DNA of 64,000 bases from Nostoc sp. WHI (GTDB lineage Bacteria; Cyanobacteriota; Cyanobacteriia; Cyanobacteriales; Nostocaceae): the NCBI RefSeq assembly GCF_015714725.1, contig NZ_WBKM01000145.1, forward strand, positions 1-64,000. Direction: 5' to 3'. Positions 34,979 to 45,003 of the stretch are shown piece after piece. The notes beneath the pieces are model-generated. The model had not been told where the DNA came from. It ran no database searches and saw only the letters and a program-made list of their open reading frames with translations. The position numbers and the translations under genes were made by a program. Position 1 is the stretch's first letter. Each line of letters begins with the position of its first letter.

Positions 34979-35349
34979 GACTGGGACTGATGTCGTGCCT
35001 TCGATGCCTGAAGTTTTTCCCAGGCGGCTTCTAGTCCAGGTGGTGGTGGTAGGGTTGCAATCTGGGCAACGCGCTCACGATTTTGTTCTTCATAGTACTG
35101 CCGAAGTTCCTCAGCTTCCTTAAGAACAACTTGGTACTCGGCTTCAATTTCAGCCCGATGTCTCTCTATGTAAGAGAGCGCAGCGTCGATTTGTTCTTCA
35201 GTCAGGTCAAACAAGGAGCGAATAAATTTAGGAGGGTACTGGGCAGTCACGTAATCCATAACATCATAGAGGGTGATACGGGTTCCTGCGATCGTCAGTC
35301 CGCGCTCTGTGCGGATAATGGCTGTTTGTCCACTTGATGCCAGAGTCAT
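34975..35349 (-). CDS. DUF433 antitoxin-like protein
   Basis: 124 residues from ATG 35349, which has GGAG eight bases upstream; the longer frame is not needed. IIRTERGLTIAGTRITLYDV, MDYVTAQYPPKFIRSLFDLT and EEQIDAALSYIERHRAEIEAEY are classic DUF433. The C-terminal tail is charged and helical. Its leader and ribosome site lie in a 22-bp sequence repeated at 39466-39487, on the far side of the neighbouring large ATPase gene. Confidence 0.85.
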   Translation of the reverse strand: MTLASSGQTAIIRTERGLTIAGTRITLYDVMDYVTAQYPPKFIRSLFDLTEEQIDAALSYIERHRAEIEAEYQVVLKEAEELRQYYEEQNRERVAQIATLPPPPGLEAAWEKLQASKARHQSQS

Positions 35350-35357
35350 ATCATTAG

Positions 35358-35379
35358 CTCCTCTGAAAACTAATTCTAT
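35358..35379. repeat. 22-bp direct repeat, left copy
   Basis: CTCCTCTGAAAACTAATTCT plus AT, identical to 39466-39487. On the minus strand it contains the DUF433 ribosome site (AGAGGAG). The pair of copies brackets the ATPase gene. Confidence 0.8.
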
Positions 35380-35461
35380 ACTACACCTCTGCAAAACCTC
35401 TTCTGGTGTCCACCCGAACTCCCAGTTTATAGGCAAATAGAACTTATTTATTCATTTTCAG

Positions 35462-38400
35462 TTAGTTAAGATTATCTACTTCTAATTTTATGAGTTCCAT
35501 TGTTGGATTTGTTGTAACATTAAAAACTCTTGCGATTAGATATTTATCTGCTATTTCCATTAGAGCAAACTCATTTGGTGAAATAAAGAAAGCGACTTTC
35601 TCTACATTTTTGCTATGTGGTGTTGCTTTACTGTCAATGTATATTTCTTTTCCATTCTCCACAATTTTAAAATCGTGATCCTCAGTTGTATTTTCTAAAA
35701 TATTACGCCAAAACACCTCTACAAAATTTCCTATTTTGAAACCAGTTTTTGTTTTTTGAAGAGGTCGTCTGCTGTATTTTTGGCTGTAAATACGTTTTAG
35801 TTCTTCATACACAAACAACTCACCTTTTCTACCCAAATCTTCATCAGATTGGTTGTAAGGTCTGTTTCCTTGGTTAATTGCAACACTTTCAGGCTCTTTT
35901 GGATTTAAAAAATTTTCAGGAATAAGGTTAATATCATAGCCTTTCTCGTTTAAATACTCTACTCCGGTTGCAAAAGTTTCTAAAAGCAACACAATCAAAA
36001 GTCTTTCAGCATATCGTATACCTAAAAATTTACCTAAAGGCTCAACCAATCCATCTAAAACTCTTGGACTATACCAATTACCGACATAGTAAAAATTATT
36101 TTCTTCTGCCCAAGAACTTCGTTTTTGTTTATCATCTTCATTGCCATAAGACAGATAAATTTCAGAAGTTTCAAAAAAACAAATGTTTTTGAGCTTCTTG
36201 TTTATTCGTTCATATTCTAATTCCCACTCTTTAGGATTTTTTGATTTTTCAACAGATATAACTGCAACCAATGGAGAAATATGCACAAGTTTGTTTTTTA
36301 GGTCTTTGATTTCTACTTTGCTGTTTGGAATAGAGACTGTTACTTTATCAATAATTGCTACCCCAAACAAACGCAACAATTCAATAATTTCAGGAGTTAG
36401 TTTTTCAGTGTATGCCAACTTTGAAGCCCTAAAACCTTCAACAGTAACAATAGATAAATCTTTGGGATAGAAAAATATACTTCCGTCTTTGGACAAAAGC
36501 TTATTTTCTGTACCCCAAATGTTGATTTTTTCTTTGTCTGAACTATGCAAATTTATTGAGGCTAATTTTTCATAGATTAGCCTTATTCGTTTTTCATTAT
36601 CCTTCTGTTCTTCCTCGCTTATAGTTATATTTTGCGATATGCTTGCAAGTACTTGCAGGTAGTCGCTTACTCCCAAATCCCGTTTAAAATTCAGATAATT
36701 TAACCAATCGGGTGGAATAGGCTCATTATAATCAAAAATAGGTAAATATTTCCCTACCATTTCTTTGATTTTGGGTATATCACTGCTAAAAACTTCTGAG
36801 GCTTTTAAGCAGGTTTCTTGAGTAGTAGGAATGAATTTAGAGTTTTCCAAACTCCAAAAAAAGTAATTTTTAACATCTACTTTACTTCCATAATGTCCCC
36901 AAGGCATCGAAGCTAACTTCTCAACTGAATTAATGCTAATACCTAAAAAGGCTTGTTTCCAAAATAACCGAGCAAAATTTATACTTTCTCTAGCAAGTTC
37001 AGAATATGCTATTTTATTTATGTAGACTGAATTATAAGAATTTACCAAAGTAGGATATCTGTGACCTTTATTGGCTTCTGCTCCAACTTCTTCAAAATAT
37101 TCAAGTTCAATTTTATCTAAATCATTACTGCGATTGACTTTTATATATTGCAATTCGATATTTTCATTTACACCAATTTTCAGGAAAAAAGTTTTCCATT
37201 CACTTTTGAAATCTTTGCTTTCAAAATAGGTGTCAGAAACATAAAAATCGTTTTTATAAACGGTTTCGATACGTAACTCAGGCTCGTAAAAATCAGATAA
37301 ATATGTACTTTCAGCAGTAATTAAATTTTTTTCTTTGGTTATAATTTTAAATTTTTGTAATTCTTCATAATGTTGCTCTTGCAATGTACCTTTTTTATGA
37401 GCATTAAAAAGGTATCTACCAATTTGTAAGGCATTATCTTTTGTAATATATGTATCAACTTGGGCAATAATATTTTTTTCAATAAAGCTCAAATCTGAAG
37501 GCTCACTTACACCCAAAATTTCAAGCCAATTTCTGATAAATTGATTTTGATTGATTTTTTCTACTACGCTATTGTGAATTATGCTAATATCCGAACTAAA
37601 ACTATCTGAAAATTCAACTGAAGGAAAATAAATGTGTTTGGGGGTTTTCGGTTTTTGAGTTTCATCTAAAATAAAAGGCGTATATCTTAACTTTTCATTC
37701 CAAGTATTTCTTTCGTCATTTTTTGAACGTTCGGCTTGTTTATAGAGAAATGAAATAAGTTTAAAGTTTTCTTCCAATTTGTGTTCACTTACAAAAATAT
37801 CAGAAGCAAGAAATCCTTCTAGATCATCAATATCAAACATTTTAACGCCTATTTTACCCAAAGTGCTAATAGGTTCTAGATAAGGCACAAAAGAATCAAT
37901 AGTAAAACTTGTTGATAATTTTTGATTAACATAACTGATAAGTGTTTGCTTATCAATAAAATCGGAAATATTTGTTTTATCAAAAATAACTTGGCTAACT
38001 TTTAACAAGTCACAGCTTAAATTTGGAATAAACGCAATCGTTTCAAGTGCTTCTTTATAGCCTTGGTTAAAACTTTGCTCTAATGCACTAGAACCATCCA
38101 ATTTATGAGGTAAAATACTCAAAAACTGCTTATTGTATTTGCTTGATTTACTTGCAAGTTCGGCAACCCACGCAAAGAACTTTAAAGGAATTTGTCTAAA
38201 AATCCACTGATTCCAAAAAACATCTTGATGCAAATGTTCTCTTCCTGCATCAGTCAAAAAACTTGCATTAACCAAAAATGGAAAACTGTAATTAATAGAA
38301 GTCGGCAAATAAGTAAATATTAAACGATTTTCTTTATCAATAGCCTTCAATCTATTTTCTTTTAATTGAATGGCAAACGAAATTTCTGTACGCAATGCAT

Positions 38401-39262
38401 CTTTTAGCTTTTTTGGTGATTTTTCATCATCATTTATTTGTTTTCGTACATCTAAGGGAATATCAAAATGTTCTGTTTTAATAAGCCATTCGCTTTGTGT
38501 ATTACCGTTTCTTTTTAATAGAGTAATTTCTTCTTTTGTTTTTTCAATTATTAGTTCTTCGCTGCTATTTACTGTTATTAAAACTTTTTCACTACGCAGA
38601 AAAAGGACAATTTGTGTATTAGAAAGTAAATTAGCTAAATCTTTTTTAAGTTTTTCAACCTTATCGTATTTGATAACTGTTGAAACGTTAAAATCCCGAA
38701 AAACAGAAAGCTGTTTTAATTCTGGAGGTAATTCTGTCCAAATCGGAATAACTTGCCAAGGCATTTTTGGCTGTTCATCTTTATGCTTGGCTCGTCTTTC
38801 ATTCTGCCAAGCACTTTTACTGCTCCACTTGCTATTCCAATAGTCTTGCCAATAGTTTCTATCATATCGAAAACAGAAATTTTTGCTTTTAATAATTACA
38901 AAATTAGAATGAGAGAAAACAGACTTAAAGCCAATTCCTTTAAAGCCTGTTTTATTGTTATCTCCTGTTTTTGTTCCGTCACCCGCACTCGATATGCTTT
39001 CAATGTCAATTTTTGAAAAAGGCTCTCCCTTATGTGAAACTATCAGATAATCACCTACGAAATCTATTTGAGCATCAAGCCTATTATTTTGATTGCTTGC
39101 ATCATCAGCATTTTGAAGAAGTTCATAAATAAAACGCTGACTATCGGTATTTATATCTCTTGAAATTGTATTACAGAGATTTGCAGTAGTAATAGCCAAT
39201 TCAGGATTGTTGTAATCTGAATTATTGTGGGTTAGATTTTCAAGAAATCGTTTTTCTGTCAT
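35462..39262 (-). CDS. Sacsin-like HSP90-type ATPase with DUF3883 C-terminus, putative defence protein
   Basis: 1266 residues. N-terminal GHKL ATPase: [40 protein letters not shown] and [10 protein letters not shown], as in sacsin/HSP90-like proteins. The long middle part has no recognised domain. The C-terminus resembles DUF3883 (NOV-type): [35 protein letters not shown], with Asp replacing the more usual Glu before the VKAT/SKAT lysine. Such proteins occur in defence islands. The gene is much more AT-rich than its neighbours and I saw no GCGATCGC octamer in it, which suggests recent transfer. Confidence 0.8.
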   Translation of the reverse strand: MTEKRFLENLTHNNSDYNNPELAITTANLCNTISRDINTDSQRFIYELLQNADDASNQNNRLDAQIDFVGDYLIVSHKGEPFSKIDIESISSAGDGTKTGDNNKTGFKGIGFKSVFSHSNFVIIKSKNFCFRYDRNYWQDYWNSKWSSKSAWQNERRAKHKDEQPKMPWQVIPIWTELPPELKQLSVFRDFNVSTVIKYDKVEKLKKDLANLLSNTQIVLFLRSEKVLITVNSSEELIIEKTKEEITLLKRNGNTQSEWLIKTEHFDIPLDVRKQINDDEKSPKKLKDALRTEISFAIQLKENRLKAIDKENRLIFTYLPTSINYSFPFLVNASFLTDAGREHLHQDVFWNQWIFRQIPLKFFAWVAELASKSSKYNKQFLSILPHKLDGSSALEQSFNQGYKEALETIAFIPNLSCDLLKVSQVIFDKTNISDFIDKQTLISYVNQKLSTSFTIDSFVPYLEPISTLGKIGVKMFDIDDLEGFLASDIFVSEHKLEENFKLISFLYKQAERSKNDERNTWNEKLRYTPFILDETQKPKTPKHIYFPSVEFSDSFSSDISIIHNSVVEKINQNQFIRNWLEILGVSEPSDLSFIEKNIIAQVDTYITKDNALQIGRYLFNAHKKGTLQEQHYEELQKFKIITKEKNLITAESTYLSDFYEPELRIETVYKNDFYVSDTYFESKDFKSEWKTFFLKIGVNENIELQYIKVNRSNDLDKIELEYFEEVGAEANKGHRYPTLVNSYNSVYINKIAYSELARESINFARLFWKQAFLGISINSVEKLASMPWGHYGSKVDVKNYFFWSLENSKFIPTTQETCLKASEVFSSDIPKIKEMVGKYLPIFDYNEPIPPDWLNYLNFKRDLGVSDYLQVLASISQNITISEEEQKDNEKRIRLIYEKLASINLHSSDKEKINIWGTENKLLSKDGSIFFYPKDLSIVTVEGFRASKLAYTEKLTPEIIELLRLFGVAIIDKVTVSIPNSKVEIKDLKNKLVHISPLVAVISVEKSKNPKEWELEYERINKKLKNICFFETSEIYLSYGNEDDKQKRSSWAEENNFYYVGNWYSPRVLDGLVEPLGKFLGIRYAERLLIVLLLETFATGVEYLNEKGYDINLIPENFLNPKEPESVAINQGNRPYNQSDEDLGRKGELFVYEELKRIYSQKYSRRPLQKTKTGFKIGNFVEVFWRNILENTTEDHDFKIVENGKEIYIDSKATPHSKNVEKVAFFISPNEFALMEIADKYLIARVFNVTTNPTMELIKLEVDNLN

Positions 39263-39465
39263 TGCAAATATCTCTGTTATTGGGACTTAAACAAAAAAAA
39301 ACTATAAAATAGCCTCAAATGTATATACAGAGAGACTTTGACATCTTTGTGCTTAATTTATTGATATATCTGGGTTTCAGCCATCTTTGAGCATTTAGTG
39401 TATTTCCTTTACCCTTCATGGGTTTGAGGCTTGTTTTTTACTCAAAAATGTTTAAGTCCCGCTAT

Positions 39466-39487
39466 CTCCTCTGAAAACTAATTCTAT
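39466..39487. repeat. 22-bp direct repeat, right copy
   Basis: Same 22 bases as at 35358-35379, but here no start codon follows within the expected distance on the minus strand. It looks like an orphaned leader left behind when 4.1 kb was inserted upstream of the DUF433 gene. The rest of 39263-39579 is AT-rich spacer. Confidence 0.75.
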
Positions 39488-39506
39488 GCTATACGGATAA
39501 AAAACC

Positions 39507-39538
39507 AGTTAGGGAAAAGCGATCGCTTTTCCCTAACT
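39507..39538. repeat. 32-bp perfect palindrome centred on HIP1
   Basis: AGTTAGGGAAAAGCGATC is followed by its exact complement, giving a loopless 32-base palindrome with GCGATCGC in the middle. It lies 50 bases downstream of the amidase relic; possibly a bidirectional terminator. Confidence 0.85.
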
Positions 39539-39579
39539 ATGAGTTGGCAATAACAGTGAATTTTAATTGATGCCATTCC

Positions 39580-39883
39580 TCAATAGCCCAATGGATGCCG
39601 GAAATCACCAACCACTTTGTCAAGTTCTTGAGCGATCGCTAGCAACTCCATCTCGCGCCATCGCTTGCCCACAATTTGCATTCCAATCGGTAAGCCATTG
39701 TAAGTTTGTCCTATGGGAATCACCACCGCCGGATGACCACTGAGATTAAATGGCATGGTGTAAGATCCATTTGCCACCACATAAGGATAGGATTTGCCCA
39801 TCAAACACTTCGACAGCAGAGACTTGGCGATCGCAAATCATCTGAGCAAGTTGATGGGCGGGTAGGAAAACTAAGTCACTCAT
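39580..39883 (-). pseudogene. Amidase with large internal deletion
   Basis: ATG 39883 opens MSDLVFLPAHQLAQMICDRQ, then VSAVEVFDGQ, the N-terminus of a GatA-like amidase. From about 39805, in a shifted frame, comes its C-terminal end: SYTMPFNLSGHPAVVIPIGQ, YNGLPIGMQIVGKRWREMELL to the stop. The catalytic middle, including the Ser-Ser-Lys region of roughly 350 residues, is gone and the junction is out of frame. Confidence 0.8.
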
Positions 39884-39999
39884 CGGTCGATTTTACCTCA
39901 TTTTTCGGACTCCCAGGCTTGATAAAGTTAATTATATTGACTTAAGTTTAAGGGGTTACAAGGTTTGAAACTCTAGGTTTAATTAGGGCTTAACGATCG

Positions 40000-41511
40000 C
40001 TATAATCGAAATAGTTCAACCACCGTCGGCTTAATAACTTTCCCCATAGCGTTGCGTGGTAATTCTTCAAGCGTCAAAATTTGGGTTGGCACTTTATAAA
40101 CAGCCAATCGCTCTTTTACCCAACTCCTAAAAGATTCTAATGTTAAAGTTTGTGAGCTTTGCAATACTAACGCCGCACAGACCCGCTCACCCCACTCTAT
40201 ATCTGCAACCCCAACTACTGCACATTCTTGAATATCTGGATGCGATCGCAACACTTCTTCAATTTCCAAAGCAGAAACTTTATACCCTCCTGTTTTGATG
40301 ATATCCACGCTCATCCGTCCCAAAATGCGGTAGTTGCCATTCTCGACTACGGCAGTATCTCCAGTGCAGAACCAGCCATCTTGGAAGGCTTTGGCGGTTG
40401 CTTGGGGATTTTGCCAATATTCTAGAAACACTCCAGGGCTTTTAACTTGGATCTCTCCTGGTGTTCGTGTTGAGACTAACTCCCCGTTCTCATCTACTAA
40501 TCTCACTTCAACTTCAGGCAGGGGCTTCCCCACATATCCTGACCACCGTTGACCGTGTAAAGGGTTCGATAGCGCCATGCCTATTTCCGTCATCCCATAG
40601 CGCTCAAGCAGAAAATGGCCGCTGATAGTCTGCCACTTTTCTAAAACTTGAACTGGTAACGCTGCCGAGCCAGAAACCATCAGGCGCATTTTAGCACAGC
40701 CTGCTGACATACTTTTTTGGCGTTCGCTTGAAGCAGCTTCCCAAGCTGCAATCAGCTTCACATAAATTGTCGGTACTGCCATAAATAGGGTTAAGTCACC
40801 ATCACAAATTCGGTTCCAAACAATTTCGGCATCGAACTTGCTCAACAGATGGCACTGTGCCCCAGCCCATAAAGCACAAGTCAATACGTTGACAATCCCA
40901 TGAATATGATGTAATGGTAATACATGTAAAATGCGATCGCTAGATGTCCATTCCCAAACGGTGGTCAAGCTAGTTACTTGCGCTTGAATATTTTGATGAG
41001 TCGTAACCACACCCTTGGGTTTACCTGTTGTACCGCTAGTGTAGAGAATTAAAGCGCGTCTAGTGATATCTACATCTGGGAGTGGAGCAATATCAGATGG
41101 AAGCGTTTCTGAGGTGAGGATAAATCGCAAATTTTGTTCAGTTGCGATCGCTCGCAGTATAGCCTCAAAATTGGGATGGGCAACGATAATCGCTGCTCCA
41201 GAATTTGTAATGACATACTCTAGTTCTGGTCGCGGGTGGGAAATACACAGAGGTACAGCGATGCCACCAGCACGCCAAATCCCCCACTGAGTAGCTACAT
41301 ACTCAAACCCAGGCGGGATCAGAAAAGCAACTCGCTGCTCCTGTAAATCTTCAGTATTCTTAAGCAAATTTGTCGCTATTTGACTAGAGGCATAGAGCAA
41401 ATCCCCATAGGTAAATGCTCCGACTGTTGTAGCGTTGGCGCAGCCTCTCGGAACGAGAATCGCTATTTTCTCATTGTGTTTTTCAGCACGAGTAATCAAT
41501 GGGAGATTCAC
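40000..41511 (-). CDS. Malonyl-CoA synthetase-like acyl-CoA ligase (MatB/ACSF3-like)
   Basis: 503 residues, adenylate-forming enzyme. P-loop LILYTSGTTGKPKGVVTTH, LPLHHIHGIVNVL, ERYGMTEIGMALSNPL (Arg-Tyr-Gly-Met-Thr-Glu), GWFCTGDTAV, and C-terminal GGYKVSALEIEE with the catalytic Lys in NAMGKVIK. The HHIHG and GMALSNPL motifs are those of malonyl/methylmalonyl-CoA synthetases. It would activate a dicarboxylate with ATP and CoA in the cytosol. It stands alone. Confidence 0.85.
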   Translation of the reverse strand: MNLPLITRAEKHNEKIAILVPRGCANATTVGAFTYGDLLYASSQIATNLLKNTEDLQEQRVAFLIPPGFEYVATQWGIWRAGGIAVPLCISHPRPELEYVITNSGAAIIVAHPNFEAILRAIATEQNLRFILTSETLPSDIAPLPDVDITRRALILYTSGTTGKPKGVVTTHQNIQAQVTSLTTVWEWTSSDRILHVLPLHHIHGIVNVLTCALWAGAQCHLLSKFDAEIVWNRICDGDLTLFMAVPTIYVKLIAAWEAASSERQKSMSAGCAKMRLMVSGSAALPVQVLEKWQTISGHFLLERYGMTEIGMALSNPLHGQRWSGYVGKPLPEVEVRLVDENGELVSTRTPGEIQVKSPGVFLEYWQNPQATAKAFQDGWFCTGDTAVVENGNYRILGRMSVDIIKTGGYKVSALEIEEVLRSHPDIQECAVVGVADIEWGERVCAALVLQSSQTLTLESFRSWVKERLAVYKVPTQILTLEELPRNAMGKVIKPTVVELFRL

Positions 41512-41617
41512 GTTACTTTACCGGTTGAGGGTTGATTTCAGTCTAATTACTGAAAGCATATAGCAATCCCGGCAGTGGTAAACATGTAGTGATGCAAAAG
41601 TCTGAAATCTTTATTGT

Positions 41618-43351
41618 TTAGTGAAGAATCAAGCCCCTCCGGGGTGGTAACAAGGAACTCTTAACAGAGATGGAAGCTACTTTTTGATGTTCAGCTACCA
41701 GGCGTTGCTTTTGAATATATTCATTCAGTTTGACTTGAGCTTGAGCGTAAACTAGAGTATCTTTGGGAATATTTCGGAGAAGTTTCACAGCACTATTAAA
41801 ATCACCAATAGATGCTTTTTTATACGCTTTCTGTAAAAAATATGCTGCTCTGATCTGCCGCTTTCGACTGTATTCGGCCAACTTGTCTTGAATTAAAGCA
41901 CCTGCGGAACTTTCTTGAGGAATTTGACGCAGATAATTTAAGGCAGCAGAAAAGTCTTTTTTCCTAGCTCTTTCGTAAGCTTTTAGTAATAAATTTTCCG
42001 TCTGGGCTTCAATGTTGACGTATGCTTGCTGAACTAATTTATTTGTTTTAGATTGCCAATACAAAATATCTGGAACTTTAGCCGATGCCTGAAGAACATC
42101 CGACCATCTGCTCTCATTAAAAGCTGTTTCAGCTATTTGATATTCCTGTGCGGCTACTTGCCATTGCTGTTGCCATTCTCCCATTGTGGCTTGAGCTTCT
42201 GGATAAACATTGCTGTGAGAGGGAATTGATTTAACCAGTGCGATCGCTTCTTGCAAATCCCCTGCTTGATATTCTTTTTTTGCTTGATATAAAGCGTCTG
42301 TTTCTGAGTACGCGGGTGAAGTATTAATTAAGGAATATACACCAAATCCCATCAATAAAGAGTTAGCCGCCAGCCCTACTTTCATTCCTGTTAATAACGT
42401 CGATGATTTCCTATATGTAGGATTTTCAGAATTATCATCTTCAATCGCCGCTTCTATAGGAAAGTAATCATCTACTTCTAATATTTCTGGTGGCTGAGTT
42501 TCCCAGATTATTTGTTTAAGTACTCGCAGTACCTCACCCGCAGACTGAAAGCGATCTTCGCAATCATAGCGGATCATTTGGCTGAGAACAGCAGCTAGAT
42601 AATCGTTAACTGGTGTGTTTTGCGATCGCCAAAAAATTTCATTAGTATAAGGATCAGCCTTTAATTGTAGTGGTTCTAACCCAGTTAAAGCTTGGATGGC
42701 AATCATACCCAAAGCATAAATATCACTGTTGGGTTGTGTTTTACCAATAAATTGTTCTGGCGGTATATACCCCAATGAAGTGACGGGAATTCTATAAATT
42801 GGCAATTCCGCACCTATGCCAAAATCGATAGACTGGATTGAACCAAAGTCAATCAATACTAACTTACGTAGGGCTTCGCCATTACGTCTAATCAAGTTTT
42901 CTGGTTTAATATCGCAATGGATAATGCCTTGAGAGTGAACAAATTCCAGAATACCTAAGACATCTATCAAGAATTCTACAACTTTGCTTTCACTCCACAG
43001 ACACCCCCACTCTTGATTGATGGGCAATTCCGCAGTCAGCGTATGTCCTTCAATCCACTCTTGCACTAAATAAAATCGCTCGTTTTCTTCAAAGCAGGCG
43101 ATGAATTCTGGAATTTGGTGATGGCTTCCCAGCAGCTTGAGGGTTTGGGTTTCAGTCAGAAACAGTGACCTCAGCATCTCCAAGTAGCCGGATTCAGAAC
43201 TGCTAACTTTTATCTGCTTAACAACGCATTTGGGATTATGTGGATAATCTACATCTATAGCAATGTATGTTTGTCCAAATACCCCTGCACTCAGGCTTTG
43301 GACAATTTCGTAACGCCCTTGTAGTAATTTACCGATTATGTGCTGGCTCAT
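41618..43351 (-). CDS. Serine/threonine protein kinase with TPR-like C-terminus
   Basis: 577 residues. Kinase domain 1-280: GRYEIVQSLSAGVFGQTYIA, Lys in CVVKQIKV, IIHCDIKPENLI (Cys instead of Arg in HRD, common in cyanobacteria), LIDFGSIQ. A single membrane helix near 345-365 (GLAANSLLMGFGVYSLI), then helical repeats (SALNYLRQIP, SAVKLLRNIP and similar). Membrane-anchored with the kinase in the cytosol. Convergent or co-directional partners are not evident. Confidence 0.93.
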   Translation of the reverse strand: MSQHIIGKLLQGRYEIVQSLSAGVFGQTYIAIDVDYPHNPKCVVKQIKVSSSESGYLEMLRSLFLTETQTLKLLGSHHQIPEFIACFEENERFYLVQEWIEGHTLTAELPINQEWGCLWSESKVVEFLIDVLGILEFVHSQGIIHCDIKPENLIRRNGEALRKLVLIDFGSIQSIDFGIGAELPIYRIPVTSLGYIPPEQFIGKTQPNSDIYALGMIAIQALTGLEPLQLKADPYTNEIFWRSQNTPVNDYLAAVLSQMIRYDCEDRFQSAGEVLRVLKQIIWETQPPEILEVDDYFPIEAAIEDDNSENPTYRKSSTLLTGMKVGLAANSLLMGFGVYSLINTSPAYSETDALYQAKKEYQAGDLQEAIALVKSIPSHSNVYPEAQATMGEWQQQWQVAAQEYQIAETAFNESRWSDVLQASAKVPDILYWQSKTNKLVQQAYVNIEAQTENLLLKAYERARKKDFSAALNYLRQIPQESSAGALIQDKLAEYSRKRQIRAAYFLQKAYKKASIGDFNSAVKLLRNIPKDTLVYAQAQVKLNEYIQKQRLVAEHQKVASISVKSSLLPPRRGLILH

Positions 43352-43891
43352 GACCTGGTTACTCAGTAAGTCCTTTTATTTAGTTTTTCTGACATTCCTT
43401 CGTGTTTCCGGAATCATTGAAGAATAGATTTCCAGAACATTAATACTAAAATACAAACTTGATTTCTTTCAGTATTTTTACTTAAAAAAATAGTATTTTA
43501 ATTTATCAAAGGTTATTATAATTATTAAATATTAATATCACGATATTTTTTTATATAACTAATAAAAAATCTCAAACTTAAAAGCTATTTTTTGTCTTTT
43601 TGCAAGAGATTACACGTAATTTGAAGGGGAAAAATGGAGAAGCCATAAAAACTGTATAAAGTTTATATGTTTTTACTTACGATGGTATTCTATAGTATCA
43701 TGTTACTAACAGCATTGTTTAATCTAATACATAATTTACAGTGCTAATACAACCCTAGTTCAATACTGAATTTTTCACTATGCTTAGTTACTCTGATTGT
43801 GGAGCAACTGTGTCCTTTGAAAATCAGTAATTGCACAGGAAAAATTTTTGTGATTTTCACTTAAACCGATTCAAATTTAGAGGGATATTCC
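43352..43891. other. AT-rich intergenic region
   Basis: 540 bases between the divergent protein-kinase and PEP-CTERM genes; must hold both promoters. Very AT-rich with A/T runs at 43481-43590; no ORF or repeat recognised. Confidence 0.4.
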
Positions 43892-44593
43892 ATGAAAAAC
43901 TGTTACAAATTGGCAATTACGGCTGCTATTGTTGGATTCGGATTAGGAACGCTGAACGTAGCGCAAGCAGCAACTGTTAGTTTGACTAGTTCAAATCAAG
44001 GTTGGTGGAGTACGGATAGGAGTAACCAGAATCAGAACGAAAACTATATAACTGGAAATCTCGGCATCGAAGGTTTTCGTAGCTTTTTTACATTCGATCT
44101 TGGTACTCTAGCTAGAGTCTCCACAGCAACTTTACAAGTTCAACGATATGAAGGTTCAGTAAATCCAACAACGACTCTAGGTTTTTTTGATGTTGAAACA
44201 TCTGCTGATGTACTTAGTCAAAAAGTTAATAACCCAGATATCAATATTTATAACGATTTGGGAAGTGGGAAAAACTATGGAACCTTTAATGTCACCAACA
44301 CTTTTGGCAATTCAGACGAAATCCTAAATTTTGTTCTCAACTCGGACGCTATTGCAGATATTAATGCTAGAAGCGGGAAATTTTTCTCAATTGGAGGTGC
44401 GCTTCTGGGTGTTCTTGAAACTGAAGACCAGGTTCAGGTTCTATTTGGAGCTAGTGGTGATTCGTCTGCGATACTTGTGGTTGATGCCGATTTAGTCCCT
44501 GTTCCAGAACCTGCCACTCTTAGCGGTATAACACTTGCTGGTATTACGGGTTGGTGGCTAAAGCGCAAAAGAAAAGCGTTCCAAGCTCTATAA
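43892..44593 (+). CDS. PEP-CTERM sorted extracellular protein
   Basis: 233 residues. Signal peptide MKNCYKLAITAAIVGFGLGT with cleavage near AQA-A; a beta-rich body (GFRSFFTFDLG, STATLQVQRYEGS); and the C-terminal sorting signal VPEPATLSGITLAGITGWWL followed by KRKRK. PEP-CTERM proteins are processed by exosortase at the membrane and displayed or secreted. GAGGG precedes the start. A textbook terminator follows. Confidence 0.9.
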   Translation: MKNCYKLAITAAIVGFGLGTLNVAQAATVSLTSSNQGWWSTDRSNQNQNENYITGNLGIEGFRSFFTFDLGTLARVSTATLQVQRYEGSVNPTTTLGFFDVETSADVLSQKVNNPDINIYNDLGSGKNYGTFNVTNTFGNSDEILNFVLNSDAIADINARSGKFFSIGGALLGVLETEDQVQVLFGASGDSSAILVVDADLVPVPEPATLSGITLAGITGWWLKRKRKAFQAL

Positions 44594-44647
44594 ACTAATC
44601 TAATTTGATGTCTGTCCAAAAAAGTATTTTTTCCTAAAAAAATGTTA

Positions 44648-44677
44648 ATGCTCTTGCAAAAAAGCAAGAGCATTTTT
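44648..44677 (+). terminator. Rho-independent terminator of PEP-CTERM gene
   Basis: ATGCTCTTGC (44648-44657), A6 loop, GCAAGAGCAT (44664-44673) and a run of T to 44677. Confidence 0.9.
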
Positions 44678-44686
44678 GACACTAGC

Positions 44687-44979
44687 AGGACTCACGCAAA
44701 CAAGGCATCACCGTGCCAAACCGGGTTAATTGTACTCTAAGGCTGAAAGTAAGATGAGGTAAGCCTTTCAAGAAGCGCTTTTTGGTGAAAAAACTATGAT
44801 TATGCTGCTAGTTTTGATCGAGTTTGAACGAAAAATCGTCGTTTCAGGCACTTGAATTTGTCTTAGCGTACAAAAAACCTTTTTTGGCACGGTGATGCCA
44901 ACAATAGCCGAAACCCTTATTTTTAATAGAGGCAATTTATGAATTGCCCCTACAGCGTGTGGTTTTACGTAAGTCCTAA
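44687..44979. mobile_element. MITE-like element, 293 bp
   Basis: Inverted ends around AGGACTCACGC (left) and ACGTAAGTCCT (right), with inner inverted copies of GGCATCACCGTGCCAAA and TTTTTGGCACGGTGATGCC. The right third is shared with the partial copy at 22422. It accounts for most of the 44594-45003 gap. Confidence 0.65.
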
Positions 44980-45003
44980 CTAATTTGTAAAAAAAGTTTA
45001 TAG

